A stretch of DNA of 64,000 nucleotides from Streptomyces hyaluromycini (GTDB lineage Bacteria > Actinomycetota > Actinomycetes > Streptomycetales > Streptomycetaceae). Below are positions 1 to 9,006 of the stretch, in pieces. The notes under the pieces are model-generated. The model was not told the origin of the DNA. It did not search any database and worked only from the letters and a program-made list of their open reading frames with translations. The position numbers were made by a program, and so were the translations under genes. Positions within the stretch are counted from its first letter, which is position 1, and each line of letters opens with the position of its first letter. The DNA lies in NCBI RefSeq assembly GCF_002217755.1, contig NZ_BCFL01000017.1:276442-340441 (forward strand), in the 5' to 3' direction.

Positions 1-120
1 CGCCCCGGCCACGTCGATCGCGCCTGCCACCCCGGCGACGTCGGCCACGCCAGCCGCCCCAGCCACATCGGTCATGTCGATCGCGCCGGTCACCCCGGCC
101 ATGTCGGCCACCTCTGTCAT
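1..120 (-). CDS. eutC: Ethanolamine ammonia-lyase small subunit, N-terminal part (runs off window)
   Basis: The ATG (118-120) overlaps the eutB stop codon in an ATGA arrangement, so this gene is translationally coupled to eutB, where eutC is expected. EutC is the small subunit of the adenosylcobalamin-dependent lyase that turns ethanolamine into acetaldehyde and ammonia. Only the first 40 codons are visible. They encode a low-complexity stretch built from [12 protein letters not shown]-like units, unlike a folded EutC start. This may be a species-specific N-terminal extension, or the true start may lie further downstream, outside the window. The assignment rests on position; the visible sequence itself is not diagnostic. 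Confidence 0.7.
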   Translation of the reverse strand, partial: MTEVADMAGVTGAIDMTDVAGAAGVADVAGVAGAIDVAGA

Positions 121-1499
121 GCCGCCAGTTCCCTTCCGATCGCCGTCAGCGGATGGCCGTCGGCCTCGCGCAGGGCGCCGTCTTCGCCCAGGAGCCCGAT
201 CGACTCCAGCCACGCCTCGAACTCCGGGGCCGGGCGCAGGCCCAGCACCTCGCGCAGGTACAACGCGTCGTGGTAGGAGGCCGACTGGTAGTTGAGCATG
301 ATGTCGTCGCCGCCCGGCGTGCAGATCACGAAGGACGCGCCCGCGACGGCGAGCATGGTCAGCATCGTGGCGATGTCGTCGTCATCGGCGTCGGCGTGGT
401 TCGTGTAGCAGATGTCCAGGCCCATGGGCAGGCCGAGCAGCTTGCCGCAGAAGTGGTCCTCCAGGGCGGCCCGGAGGATCTGCCGGCCGTCGTAGAGGTA
501 CTCCGGGCCGATGAAGCCGACGACGGTGTTGACCAGCAGGGGCCGGTAGCGGCGGGCGACCGCGTACGCCCTCGCCTCCACCGTCTGCTGGTCCACCCCG
601 TGGTGCGCGTCCGCCGACAGGGCGCTGCCCTGGCCGGTCTCGAAGTACATGACGTTGTCGCCGACGGTTCCGCGGCCGAGCGCGCGCGCCGCCTCGTACG
701 CCTCGTCGAGCAGGCCGAGGGTCACCCCGAAGGAGGCGTTCGCCGCCTGGGTGCCGGCGATGGACTGGAAGACCAGGTCGACCGGGGCGCCGCGCTCCAT
801 CAGGTCCACGCTGGTGGTGACGTGGCACAGCACGCAGGACTGGGTGGGGATCGAGTAGCGGTCGATCACTCCGGCCAGGAGCTCCAGCAGGTCGCGGACC
901 GCCTTCGGGCTGTCGGTCGCCGGGTTGATGCCGATGACCGCGTCGCCGGAGCCGAGGAGGAGGCCGTCCAGGAGGGCGGCCGCCACTCCCGCCGGGTCGT
1001 CGGTCGGATGGTTCGGCTGCAACCGCGTCGCGAGCCGCCCCGGCAGGCCGATCGTCGAGCGGAACGCGGTGACCACCCGCACCTTGCGGGCGACGGCCAC
1101 CAGGTCCGCGTTCCCCATCAGCTTGGACACCGCGGCGGTCATCTCCGGCGTGAGCCCCGGCGCCACGGCGGCCAGGGCCCCGGTGTCCGCCGCCAGCAGC
1201 CACTCCCGGAACTCGCCGACCGTCAGTCCGGCGACGGGTGCGAAGGCGGCCGCGTCGTGCGTGTCCAGGATCAGCCGGGTCACGTCGTCGTCCTCGTACG
1301 GGATCACCGGCTCGGTCAGGAAGGTCGCGAGCGGCACCTCCGCGAGCGCCCAGCGGGCGGCGACCCGCTGCCGCGCGCTCGCGGCGGCGAGGCCGGCCAG
1401 CCGGTCGCCGGAGCGTTCCGGGCTCGCGGCGGCCAGCAGGCGGGCCAGGGAGTCGAAGCGGTGGCGTTCGCCGCCGAGGGTGGCCGTGTACGTGCTCAT
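117..1499 (-). CDS. eutB: Ethanolamine ammonia-lyase large subunit
   Basis: 460 residues, full length for EutB. It forms the catalytic TIM-barrel subunit of the adenosylcobalamin enzyme that deaminates ethanolamine. The family-typical stretch NVMYFETGQGSALS is present, with the glutamate at residue 287, the position of the known active-site Glu. LDICYTNHADAD carries the conserved Asp at 362, and GDDIMLNYQ follows near residue 400. The gene faces away from an APC permease at 1660 that probably imports the substrate. No microcompartment genes are seen, so this is the short, compartment-free ethanolamine pathway. Confidence 0.96.
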   Translation of the reverse strand: MSTYTATLGGERHRFDSLARLLAAASPERSGDRLAGLAAASARQRVAARWALAEVPLATFLTEPVIPYEDDDVTRLILDTHDAAAFAPVAGLTVGEFREWLLAADTGALAAVAPGLTPEMTAAVSKLMGNADLVAVARKVRVVTAFRSTIGLPGRLATRLQPNHPTDDPAGVAAALLDGLLLGSGDAVIGINPATDSPKAVRDLLELLAGVIDRYSIPTQSCVLCHVTTSVDLMERGAPVDLVFQSIAGTQAANASFGVTLGLLDEAYEAARALGRGTVGDNVMYFETGQGSALSADAHHGVDQQTVEARAYAVARRYRPLLVNTVVGFIGPEYLYDGRQILRAALEDHFCGKLLGLPMGLDICYTNHADADDDDIATMLTMLAVAGASFVICTPGGDDIMLNYQSASYHDALYLREVLGLRPAPEFEAWLESIGLLGEDGALREADGHPLTAIGRELAA

Positions 1500-1559
1500 G
1501 GCGGCGACCGTACGAGCCGGGTGTTGCCGACAGATTGCGTCAGATTTCTAAAGGTCTGG

Positions 1560-1588
1560 TTGACAAACATTTAACGCCCCGAGACCCT
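1560..1588 (+). promoter_or_regulatory. Possible promoter of the APC permease
   Basis: A consensus -35 hexamer TTGACA (1560-1565) is followed after 17 bases by GACCCT (1583-1588), a weak -10. It lies in an unusually AT-rich part of the eutB/permease divergent region, about 70 bases upstream of the permease start. The -35 match is clear and the -10 is poor. Confidence 0.4.
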
Positions 1589-1659
1589 CTACCGACTCAT
1601 TCGGCCTACAGAGTTCCGGTCCAGTACAGCCAGCGAACAGCAGGAGAGGGGCCACCCCG

Positions 1660-3171
1660 ATGGCAGTGGACGAGGGAGTCGCCCCGGCGACGGAAACAGG
1701 CGGCGAGGGCACGGTTCACCGGCTCAAGCCCAACGCGATCGGCCTGCTCGGGGTGGTCTTCATGGCCGTCGCGACCGCCGCGCCCATCACCGCGATGACC
1801 GGCAACGTGCCCTTCATGGTGTCGTCGGGCAATGGCATCGGGGCCCCGGCGAGCTATCTCGTCGCAATGGTCGTCCTGGCAATCTTTTCCGTCGGCTTCA
1901 CGTCGATGGCGAAGCACATCACCTCGACGGGCGCCTTCTACGGCTTCATCTCCTACGGTCTGGGCCGCACCGCGGGCCTGGCGTCGGGGCTGCTCGCCAC
2001 CTTCGCGTACGTCGTCTTCGAACCGGCGCTGATCGGCATCTTCTCGGTCTTCGCCAACACAACCCTGAAGGACCAGACCGGGCTTGACATCCCGTGGTGG
2101 GCCTTCGCGATCCTGATGCTGGCCATCAACGCGACCGGCACCTGGTTCGGCGTCAGCGTCGCCGAGAAGCTCCTCGTCGTCCTCCTCGGCACCGAGGTGA
2201 CCGTCCTCGCGGCGATGGCGATCTCGGTCGCCCTGCACGGCGGCGGCCCGCACGGCTTCACCTTCGGCCCGGTCAACCCGGTCAACGCCTTCAAGGGCAC
2301 CTCGGCCGGCCTCGGCCTCTTCTTCGCCTTCTGGTCCTGGGTCGGCTTCGAGTCCACGGCCATGTACGGCGAGGAGTCCCGGGACCCGAAGAAGATCATC
2401 CCCAAGGCGACGATGATCTCGGTCCTCGGCGTCGGCGTCTTCTACGTCTTCGTCTCCTGGATGGCCATCACCGGCAACGGCGAGACGGAGGCCGTGAAGG
2501 CCGCCTCCTCCTCGAACCCGCTCGCCCTCTTCTTCAACCCGACCGAGCACTACGTCGGCCACTGGGCGGTCGTCCTCATGCAGTGGCTGATGATCACCGG
2601 CTCGCTGGCCTGCGGCATGGCCTTCCACAACTGCGCCGCCCGCTACATGTACGCGCTGGGCCGGGAAGGCGTGCTGCCGAAGCTCCAGAGCACCGTCGGC
2701 CGCACCCACCACAGGCACGGCTCCCCGCACATCGCGGGCCTGGTGCAGACGGTGATCTCCGCCGTCCTGATCGCCGCTTTCTGGATCGCGGGCAAGGACC
2801 CGTACAACGCCCTCTACGTCCTGCTCGCCATCCTCGGCACCATGGCGATCCTGGTCGTACAGGCGGTCTGCTCGTTCGCGGTGCTGGTCTACTTCCGCAA
2901 GAACCACCCCGAGAGCCGGCACTGGTTCAAGACCTTCGCCGCCCCGCTCATCGGCGGCGTCGCGATGCTCGCCGTGGTCGTCCTGCTGGTGTCCAACATG
3001 GGCGTCGCGGCCGGTACGGAGTCCGGCTCACTGCTGCTGAAGGCGACGCCGTGGCTGGTGGCGCTGGTCGCGGCGACGGGCGTCGGCTACGCGCAGTACC
3101 TCAAGCACCGGGCACCGGAGCGGTACGCGCTGCTGGGGCGGACGGTGCTGGAGGAGACGAGGGAGCGCTGA
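1660..3171 (+). CDS. APC-family permease, probable ethanolamine/amino acid transporter
   Basis: 503 residues with about 12 hydrophobic segments and the amino acid-polyamine-organocation fold. The first helix region reads NAIGLLGVVFMAVATAAPI, and a GFESTAMYGEESRDPKK loop, typical of APC permeases, sits near residues 228-245. The start ATG follows AGGAGAG. The gene diverges from eutB, so ethanolamine uptake is the likely job, but specificity cannot be read from the sequence and amino acids are an alternative. A GC-rich hairpin (3172-3189) follows directly after the stop. Confidence 0.88.
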   Translation: MAVDEGVAPATETGGEGTVHRLKPNAIGLLGVVFMAVATAAPITAMTGNVPFMVSSGNGIGAPASYLVAMVVLAIFSVGFTSMAKHITSTGAFYGFISYGLGRTAGLASGLLATFAYVVFEPALIGIFSVFANTTLKDQTGLDIPWWAFAILMLAINATGTWFGVSVAEKLLVVLLGTEVTVLAAMAISVALHGGGPHGFTFGPVNPVNAFKGTSAGLGLFFAFWSWVGFESTAMYGEESRDPKKIIPKATMISVLGVGVFYVFVSWMAITGNGETEAVKAASSSNPLALFFNPTEHYVGHWAVVLMQWLMITGSLACGMAFHNCAARYMYALGREGVLPKLQSTVGRTHHRHGSPHIAGLVQTVISAVLIAAFWIAGKDPYNALYVLLAILGTMAILVVQAVCSFAVLVYFRKNHPESRHWFKTFAAPLIGGVAMLAVVVLLVSNMGVAAGTESGSLLLKATPWLVALVAATGVGYAQYLKHRAPERYALLGRTVLEETRER

Positions 3172-3320
3172 GCGCCCCGCAAGGGGCGCCGGGGGTACCC
3201 CCGGCCGAAGGCTGGGGGAGGAACTGCGCGCTCGGCCACGACGCTCCCGCAGGTACGCACTCACCTGCGGGCCGGCGGCGGGCCGGCCGCGCAGTTCCCC
3301 GCGCCCCTCTAATCGGGACG
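3172..3320. repeat. Intergenic repeat, copy A, with terminator hairpin
   Basis: It starts at the permease stop with GCGCCCC-gcaa-GGGGCGC (3172-3189), a 7-bp stem with a GNRA-like loop. It continues with GGGGGTACCCCC and AGTTCCCCGCGCCCCT modules that recur at 27.6, 31.9, 37.7 and 56.6 kb. It sits between convergent genes and probably ends transcription from both sides. Confidence 0.65.
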
Positions 3321-3334
3321 TCTCGCCGAACCTC

Positions 3335-3808
3335 TCAGCACTCGCTGCTGTGGCCGTCGGCGAACCTCTTGAACGCGGCCTGGGTGGCCGGGCCGGCGAC
3401 TCCGTCGATGCTGCTGTCGTAGCCCCAGAACGCCTGGAGGAGGCGCTGCAACGCCGAGACCGTGCCGCCGCCGACGTCCCCGTCGATCGCGCCCGTGTAC
3501 CCCCAGTACTCCTTCAGGTTGCGCTGGAACGCCTTCCAGCTGTCGGTGCCGAGCTGCCCGTCGATCCCGTCGGTGTAGCCCCAGTAGTCCCGCAGCCAGC
3601 ACTGGACGTACTTGGCCTGGGTCGTGCTCAGGCCGAGGTTCACCGTGGCGCGCGGAGCGACCGCCTTGGAGCTCACCGTCTGCGTCGAGACCTGCGTGGA
3701 CGCGGGTGTCGCCGCGAAGCTGCTGCTCGCGCCCGCCAGTGTCCCGGCGGCGATCGTGACAGCGGTGGCGAGAGCCGCAAATGTCCTCGGCACGGTATTC
3801 GGTCGCAC
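3335..3808 (-). CDS. Secreted peptidoglycan-binding-domain protein
   Basis: 157 residues. The GTG start follows a strong GAGGAGGAG site. Residues 1-33 form a Sec signal peptide (basic start, Ala-rich core, SSSFAA cleavage area). The rest holds PG_binding_1-like repeats with the pattern WGY-x2-x-IDG...G-x-SWKAFQRNLK..WGYTGAIDGDVG..T-x-ALQRLL..IDGVAGPATQAAFKRF. No catalytic domain is attached, so it is a cell-wall-binding exported protein of unknown purpose. It lies just downstream of two membrane regulators with outside domains, one of which carries the same type of repeat. Confidence 0.85.
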   Translation of the reverse strand: MRPNTVPRTFAALATAVTIAAGTLAGASSSFAATPASTQVSTQTVSSKAVAPRATVNLGLSTTQAKYVQCWLRDYWGYTDGIDGQLGTDSWKAFQRNLKEYWGYTGAIDGDVGGGTVSALQRLLQAFWGYDSSIDGVAGPATQAAFKRFADGHSSEC

Positions 3809-4026
3809 GTCATCTCCTCCTCAAGTCATGGATCACATCGCGGTGGCGGACGGGGTCCCCGATCCGGCACACCGGACCGGGGACCTCCCCCGCCGCCGAC
3901 GATGCTCCGGGGCACCGGCTCCGGGTGTCGACGGCCCCGGGGAATCTGCCGGAACAGCGGAACTGCACCGGCTCTGACCTGAGGGTTTTCCGTACCGGAT
4001 GAGGGATGCGCGGGTCGTCCCGAGGG

Positions 4027-5004
4027 TCAGGGCGACGGCGTGGAGTAGCACTTCGGAGGGTGGGCCGATCCGGCGCTCAGGCATGCCGTGAGCCGAGCGG
4101 TGCGGCCGGTGACGGCGACCAGGTCCGTGTAGACGAACCCGGCGGCGTCGCTGCGGCGGGCGACGGTGACGCTCTGCCTCGGCCGGCCCGGAGCCGTGAA
4201 GCTGAGGGTGTCCCCTACGGCGGTGTTCCAGACCCTGGCCCAGGCGGCACGGCACATCGGGCTGTAGCGGATCTCCAGGCCGAAGCCGGCGGGGATCTGT
4301 GTGTGGAGCAGCGTCTCCGGCTCCACACCGCACTTCTCCACTCCCGGGTCGAGCCCGTCGCAGGCGCTTCCCGTGCAGCCGACGTGGAAGGCCGCGGCCG
4401 AGGGCACGGACAGCGCGGCGTCCGCGCCGGAATCGGAGGAGGTCCACGTGCGACCGGTGAGCGCCAGGAGCCCGGCGAGCAGCAGCACGGCAACGCCGCC
4501 GGCCACACCGACGCGCCATCGCGGCGACCTCCGCGGGCCGGGCACAGACGGCGCGGGGACGGATATCCCGGGAACGGATGACTCGGCGACGGATGGCTCG
4601 GCGACGGATGGCTGAGGCACAGACGGTTGAGGCACAGACGGCTCGGGCACGGACGGCTCGGGCACGGGTGGCCTGGGCACGGCTGGCCTGGGCACGGCTG
4701 GCCTGGGCACGGCTGGCCTGGGGACAGGCGTGGGCTCCGCCGTCGCGATCGCGCCGCGTCGGCTCCAGTCGGACTCGGCCAGCTCCCACAGGGCCCGGAG
4801 TCGCGGTTCGGGCTCGTTCGCGAGGACGCACAGCGCGCGTACGGCGAGCCACGGCGGCAGCGCGCGACCCGTCAGGTACCGCTGCCAGGACGACTTGCTG
4901 TACGCCGACTCGACGGCCAGCGCGGACAGGCTCAGCCCGGAACGCGCACGCAGCAGGCGCAGTTCCGTGGCGAGGCGGGCGCACTCCGGCGGTGTCCGGG
5001 TCAT
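4027..5004 (-). CDS. Membrane-anchored XRE-family regulator with DUF2690 domain
   Basis: 325 residues from the ATG at 5002-5004, which overlaps the stop of the upstream gene (ATGA). Layout: helix-turn-helix at about residues 8-70 (LSLSALAVESAYSKSSWQRY); a proline-rich pentapeptide linker of the AVPRP/SVPEP type at about 93-157, encoded by 15-bp tandem repeats; one membrane helix at about 165-183; then an outside domain with CTGSACDGLDP and several cysteines, characteristic of DUF2690. A transmembrane DNA-binding protein of this kind could pass an envelope signal straight to a promoter. The signal and targets are unknown. A longer reading frame to 5232 exists, but its extra residues look like shadow sequence. 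Confidence 0.83.
   Translation of the reverse strand: MTRTPPECARLATELRLLRARSGLSLSALAVESAYSKSSWQRYLTGRALPPWLAVRALCVLANEPEPRLRALWELAESDWSRRGAIATAEPTPVPRPAVPRPAVPRPAVPRPPVPEPSVPEPSVPQPSVPQPSVAEPSVAESSVPGISVPAPSVPGPRRSPRWRVGVAGGVAVLLLAGLLALTGRTWTSSDSGADAALSVPSAAAFHVGCTGSACDGLDPGVEKCGVEPETLLHTQIPAGFGLEIRYSPMCRAAWARVWNTAVGDTLSFTAPGRPRQSVTVARRSDAAGFVYTDLVAVTGRTARLTACLSAGSAHPPKCYSTPSP
4540..4730. repeat. 15-bp coding tandem repeats (VPxPx linker)
   Basis: About a dozen degenerate 15-base units. The last four (about 4669-4722) are almost identical (GGCTGGCCTGGGCAC). They encode the Pro-rich pentapeptide linker of the DUF2690 regulator. Each unit is a multiple of three, so copy-number change would alter linker length without breaking the frame. 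Confidence 0.8.
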
Positions 5005-5831
5005 CGTCTCAGCGCCGCCCACGTCCGCGGTCCCACCTGGCCGTCGACATCCAGGCGGAACGCCTTCTGCGCGCTGATCACCGCGCTCTCGGTGAGCGGG
5101 CCGAAGTTGCCGTCGACGCCGCCCGGCGACTCCCCCGCGTGCTGGAGCAGACACTGCAACTCGGCGACCTCGGGTCCCCACATGTCGACCTGGAGGTGAT
5201 CGGTGCGGGTCGCGCTGTTGCCCGCGTACCACAGCCCCGCCTTGCGGACGAAGTGACAGGTGTACGGGACGGGTTTCGCCGCCGTCGCGGTGGTACGGGG
5301 TACCGCGACCGCGGACGCGCTGTGTCCCGGTTCCATCACCAGCACCGCGATCACCGCTCCCGCCGCGGCCGAGAGGCCGACCGTCGCCAGCTGCCGCAGC
5401 AGGTTCCTGGGCCGGGAACCGGCGCCCTTCCCGACGACCGCGGCACCGGCGCGCGGGCCCTCCCCGGGATCCACAGGCACCACGAGGACGCCCGGTGCGG
5501 CAGACGCACCTTCCTCCTGCCCCCGCTCCGGCTCCTCGCCCGCCCCGGAGTCGTCGAGGTGGTCACGACGCCACGCGTCCCCCGCCCTCTCGTACCGTGC
5601 GAGCAGCCGCGTGGTGTCCGCCGCCACCATCGTGGCCATCGACTCCACGGCCTCGCGGGGCGGCAGCAGCCGGCCGCCGAGATAACGCTCCCAGGACGAG
5701 GAGCTGTAGCCCGTGCCGGTGGCGAGGTCCCGCAGGCTCAGTCCGGATGTGTCCTTCAACCGCCGTAATTCTGCGACGAATTCAACGACCGCCGGGTCGA
5801 GCCCGGCCGGCAGCGCTTTCCAACGTGCCAC
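5001..5831 (-). CDS. Membrane-anchored XRE-family regulator with peptidoglycan-binding domain
   Basis: 276 residues from the GTG at 5829-5831, chosen because AAGGGG lies just upstream; the frame stays open to 5921 without a better site. Domains: helix-turn-helix about 18-75 (LSLRDLATGTGYSSSSWERY), acidic linker about 90-145, membrane helix about 148-166, outside PG_binding_1 domain about 215-276 (VDGNFGPLTESAV..DGQVGPRTWAAL). Codon 22 is TTA (5766-5768), the rare leucine codon read by the bldA tRNA, so expression may be tied to development. It is coupled to the DUF2690 regulator downstream. The domain order suggests a cell-wall sensor that binds DNA inside the cell; this is inference. Confidence 0.85.
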   Translation of the reverse strand: MARWKALPAGLDPAVVEFVAELRRLKDTSGLSLRDLATGTGYSSSSWERYLGGRLLPPREAVESMATMVAADTTRLLARYERAGDAWRRDHLDDSGAGEEPERGQEEGASAAPGVLVVPVDPGEGPRAGAAVVGKGAGSRPRNLLRQLATVGLSAAAGAVIAVLVMEPGHSASAVAVPRTTATAAKPVPYTCHFVRKAGLWYAGNSATRTDHLQVDMWGPEVAELQCLLQHAGESPGGVDGNFGPLTESAVISAQKAFRLDVDGQVGPRTWAALRR

Positions 5832-5967
5832 GTCCGCCCCTTGTTTCGAAGCCGTGTGGGACGCCCAGCGCCCCGGAAGGGATAGTAATGTCGCCGTTCT
5901 CCCTTCTGCGAGGAGCTCCAACGCGTCGGCCTGTCGGGCCGGTTGGGCCGGTCGGGGCGATGCGCTC

Positions 5968-6468
5968 CTATCGGGGCACGTCGCCGAACTGCTTGTCCCG
6001 GCGGTCCCGCCAGCGCTCCATCATCTTCACGATCTCCTCGTCGACGAACTCGAAGAACGCCAGTGTCTCGGCCATCCGCCGGCCCGCCGGGGTGTCGGGG
6101 CCGAGGCTGGCGACCCCCTCCCGCAGGGCGGCCTCCCAGCGTTTGATCACGGCTTCCCGGTTGGTGAGGGCCTCGTACCACTGGTCGCCGTGCACCCGGT
6201 AGCGCTCCCGGCGCGAGCCCGGCTCCCGCTCCCTGGCGACCATGTGCGTCATCGTCAGGTAGCGCACCGCCCCGGACACCGCCGCGGGGCTGATCTGCAG
6301 CCGTTCGCCCAGCTCGGCGGAGGTCAGCACGCCCTCGTCGGAGGAGAGCAGGGCGGCGAAGACCCGGGCGGGCATGCGCTGCATCCCGGCCTCGACGAGC
6401 TGCGCCGCGAAGGACTCGACGAACTTCGACACGGCCTCCGTGTCCCGGTCACCGGCTGTTTCCGTCAT
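5968..6468 (-). CDS. MarR/GbsR-like transcriptional regulator
   Basis: 166 residues with a winged helix-turn-helix (LTSAELGERLQISPAAVSGAVRYLTMTHMVAREREPGSRR, shown in parts at about residues 48-88), the layout of GbsR-type MarR relatives. It diverges from a two-gene ABC exporter across a 73-base AT-rich spacer, the standard setting for a repressor of the exporter. The likely ligand is a toxic small molecule, which cannot be named from sequence. Confidence 0.85.
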   Translation of the reverse strand: MTETAGDRDTEAVSKFVESFAAQLVEAGMQRMPARVFAALLSSDEGVLTSAELGERLQISPAAVSGAVRYLTMTHMVAREREPGSRRERYRVHGDQWYEALTNREAVIKRWEAALREGVASLGPDTPAGRRMAETLAFFEFVDEEIVKMMERWRDRRDKQFGDVPR

Positions 6469-6541
6469 GGGCTCACCCTATCCGAGCTTCAGACGTTTCC
6501 TTAACTTCACAAATTTCTGAAAGAAGCGTACGTTCTGAGCC
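6469..6541. promoter_or_regulatory. Divergent regulatory region of MarR-like gene and ABC exporter
   Basis: The 73-base spacer is far more AT-rich than its surroundings (TTTCCTTAACTTCACAAATT area, 6496-6515). It contains the imperfect inverted pairs CTTCAGA (6487-6493) and TCTGAAAG (6516-6523). It must hold both promoters and is the natural site for the regulator to bind. Exact hexamers cannot be fixed by eye. Confidence 0.45.
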
Positions 6542-7438
6542 ATGACGAAGGCAATCACGGTCGCCGGGCTCCACAAGTCCTTCGGCCGCACCCGCGCCCT
6601 GGACGGCCTCGACCTGGCCGTCGAGGCCGGCGAGGTGCACGGTTTCCTCGGCCCCAACGGCTCCGGGAAGTCGACCACGATCCGGGTGCTGCTCGGCCTG
6701 CTGCGCGCCGACTCGGGCGCCGCGCAGATCCTCGGCCGCGACCCCTGGACGGACGCCGTGGAGGTGCACCGCCGGATCGCCTACGTCCCCGGAGACGTGA
6801 CCCTCTGGCGCAACCTCTCCGGCGGCGAGGTCATCGACCTCTACGGCCGCCTGCGCGGAGGCCTGGACAAGGCCCGCCGCGCCGACCTGATCGACCGCTT
6901 CGAACTCGACCCGACGAAGAAGGGCCGCGCCTACTCGAAGGGCAACCGGCAGAAGGTCGCCCTGGTGGCCGCCTTCGCCTCCGACGTCGACCTGCTGATC
7001 CTCGACGAACCGACCTCCGGCCTCGACCCCCTGATGGAGGAGGTCTTCCAGCGCTGCGTGGAGGAGGAACGCGACCGGGGCCGTACGGTCCTGCTCTCCT
7101 CGCACATCCTCAGCGAGGTCGAGGAACTCTGCGACCGCGTCAGCATCATCCGGGCCGGCCGGACCGTCGAGTCCGGCTCCCTCGCCGACCTGCGCCACCT
7201 CACCCGCACCAGCGTGACCGCCGAACTCGCGGGCCCGCCCAACGGGTTGGCGCACCTCCCCGGCGTCCACGACCTCGACGTCCAGGGCCACCGAATCCGC
7301 CTCCAGGTCGACACCGACCAGCTCACCGCCGTACTCCGCTCGCTCTCCGAGACCGGCGTCCGCTCCCTCACCTCCACTCCCCCGACCCTGGAGGAACTCT
7401 TCCTGCGCCACTACCAGGACGAGGCGGCCGTGCGATGA
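6542..7438 (+). CDS. ABC transporter ATP-binding protein
   Basis: 298 residues. Walker [10 protein letters not shown] at about 39-47, a degenerate signature loop ([18 protein letters not shown], in which the usual LSGG is SKGN), Walker [14 protein letters not shown], and the switch His in [13 protein letters not shown]. The C-terminal extension is usual for drug/antibiotic exporters. It overlaps the permease start by 4 bases (ATGA), so the two form one transport unit. SKGN/SKGM instead of LSGG is seen in several exporter families of this kind. Confidence 0.92.
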   Translation: MTKAITVAGLHKSFGRTRALDGLDLAVEAGEVHGFLGPNGSGKSTTIRVLLGLLRADSGAAQILGRDPWTDAVEVHRRIAYVPGDVTLWRNLSGGEVIDLYGRLRGGLDKARRADLIDRFELDPTKKGRAYSKGNRQKVALVAAFASDVDLLILDEPTSGLDPLMEEVFQRCVEEERDRGRTVLLSSHILSEVEELCDRVSIIRAGRTVESGSLADLRHLTRTSVTAELAGPPNGLAHLPGVHDLDVQGHRIRLQVDTDQLTAVLRSLSETGVRSLTSTPPTLEELFLRHYQDEAAVR

Positions 7439-9006
7439 GCACCCTCACCGGCACCGGCACCCTGCTGCGCTTCGCGCTGCGCCGCGACCGGGTGACGACC
7501 CCGGTCTGGATCGCGGTGAACGCGCTGACGGTCCTCTCCATGCCGAGCACGCTGCAGAGCCTGTACGGCACGGAGGCCGAACGCACCGACCTGGTCCGCC
7601 AGTTGCAGACCAACGCCTCCTTCCGCGCCCTGATCGGCCCGCTCCACGACACCTCGCTCGGCGGCCTGACGGCGTGGCGGGTCGGCGTGTACGCCGGTCT
7701 CCTCGCGGCCGTGACCGGCCTGCTCGTCGTCGTACGCCACACCCGTGACGAGGAGGAGACCGGCCGCGCGGAGCTGCTGGCCTCGGGCGCGGTGGGCCGC
7801 CGGGCCTCCCTGACCGCGGCCCTGCTGACGGCAGCGGTGGCGAACGGGGCGTTGGCCCTGCTCATCACCGCCGGTCTGGCGCAGCAGGGCGCGGCCGGGG
7901 CGCTGTCCTTCGGGCTCGGCCTGGGTGCCTTGGGCATGGTCTTCGCGACGATGGCGGCGATCGTGGCACAGCTGACGGAGAGCGCCCGCCTGGCGAGGGG
8001 CGTGACGTCGGCGGTCCTGGGCGCGGCCTTCGTGCTGCGCGCGGCGGGGGACTCGGTGAAGACGGACGGGTCGTCGCCGTGGACCTGGCTCTCCCCGCTG
8101 GGCTGGCTGGAGAACCTCCGCCCGTTCGCGGCGGAACGCTGGTGGGTGCTGCTGCTGTTCGCGGCCGCGGTGCTGGTGCAGGCCGGGGTGGCCTACGTCC
8201 TGGCAGGCCGCCGCGACCTCGGCATGAGCTTCTTCCCCGCCCGCCCCGGCCCCGCGACCGGCCGCCTGGGCTCCGCCGCCGCCCTCGCCTGGCGGCTCCA
8301 GCGGGGCGGTGTGCTCGGCTGGTCGCTCGGTTTCTTCCTGGCGGGTGTGATCTACGGCGGCCTGACGGAAGGCGCGGCCGGCATGGTCGGCGACAACAAG
8401 AACGCCCGCGAGATCTTCGAGCGGATGGGCGGCCAGAGCGGGCTGACCGACGCCTTCCTCGCCGCGATGGTCGGCATGCTGGGTCTGATCGCCGCGCTGT
8501 ACGTCGTCGCGTCCGTCCTCCGCCTCAACGGGGAGGAGACCTCGGGCCGCGCCGAACCCCTCCTCGCCGGTCCGGTGAGCCGGCTGCGCTGGGCGGCCGG
8601 CCACCTGACGATCGCCTTCGCCGGCGCGGCCCTGATCATGCTCCTGGCCGGGGCGGGCTTCGCCGTCGGCTACGGGAAGCAGGTGGGCCCGATCCTGGGC
8701 GCCTGCCTGGTGCAGCTCCCGGCGGTGTGGGTGATCGGCGGCCTGGCGCTGCTCCTGTACGGCCTGGCCCCCCGCCTGTGCGCCCCCGCCTCCTGGGGCG
8801 TGGCGGTGGCGGTCCTGCTGATCGGCTGGGTGGGCCCGGCCCTGAACGCCCCCCGGCTCGTCCTGGACCTCTCCCCCTTCGGCCACCTGCCCAAGCTGCC
8901 GGGCGGGGGGATGGAATGGGAGCCGGTGATGATCCTGCTCGGGCTGGCGGCGGTGCTGGCAGGCGCGGGGCTGGCGGGGCTGCGCAGGCGGGACCTCACG
9001 GGCTGA
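7435..9006 (+). CDS. ABC exporter permease (polyketide-antibiotic-exporter type)
   Basis: 523 residues, about 12 membrane segments in two similar halves. Both halves contain the EE-x-GRAE pattern: [16 protein letters not shown] near 101-116 and [15 protein letters not shown] near 365-379. That is the layout of the large TnrB3-like permeases annotated as exporters of polyketide antibiotics. It is translated with the ATP-binding subunit and controlled, by inference, by the divergent MarR-like gene. The substrate is unknown, and no biosynthetic cluster is visible here. Confidence 0.88.
   Translation: MSTLTGTGTLLRFALRRDRVTTPVWIAVNALTVLSMPSTLQSLYGTEAERTDLVRQLQTNASFRALIGPLHDTSLGGLTAWRVGVYAGLLAAVTGLLVVVRHTRDEEETGRAELLASGAVGRRASLTAALLTAAVANGALALLITAGLAQQGAAGALSFGLGLGALGMVFATMAAIVAQLTESARLARGVTSAVLGAAFVLRAAGDSVKTDGSSPWTWLSPLGWLENLRPFAAERWWVLLLFAAAVLVQAGVAYVLAGRRDLGMSFFPARPGPATGRLGSAAALAWRLQRGGVLGWSLGFFLAGVIYGGLTEGAAGMVGDNKNAREIFERMGGQSGLTDAFLAAMVGMLGLIAALYVVASVLRLNGEETSGRAEPLLAGPVSRLRWAAGHLTIAFAGAALIMLLAGAGFAVGYGKQVGPILGACLVQLPAVWVIGGLALLLYGLAPRLCAPASWGVAVAVLLIGWVGPALNAPRLVLDLSPFGHLPKLPGGGMEWEPVMILLGLAAVLAGAGLAGLRRRDLTG

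Noticed and set aside
153..1574. Long + strand open frame opposite eutB (473 codons)
   Set aside because: Arg/Val/Ala-rich shadow of the high-GC gene; eutB motifs are certain on the other strand.
1500..1659. Adenosylcobalamin riboswitch ahead of the ethanolamine genes
   Set aside because: No B12-box-like sequence or fitting structure seen in the 160-base region.
4540..4730. Tandem repeats considered as a CRISPR array
   Set aside because: Units are 15 bases, contiguous, without spacers, and in frame within a gene.
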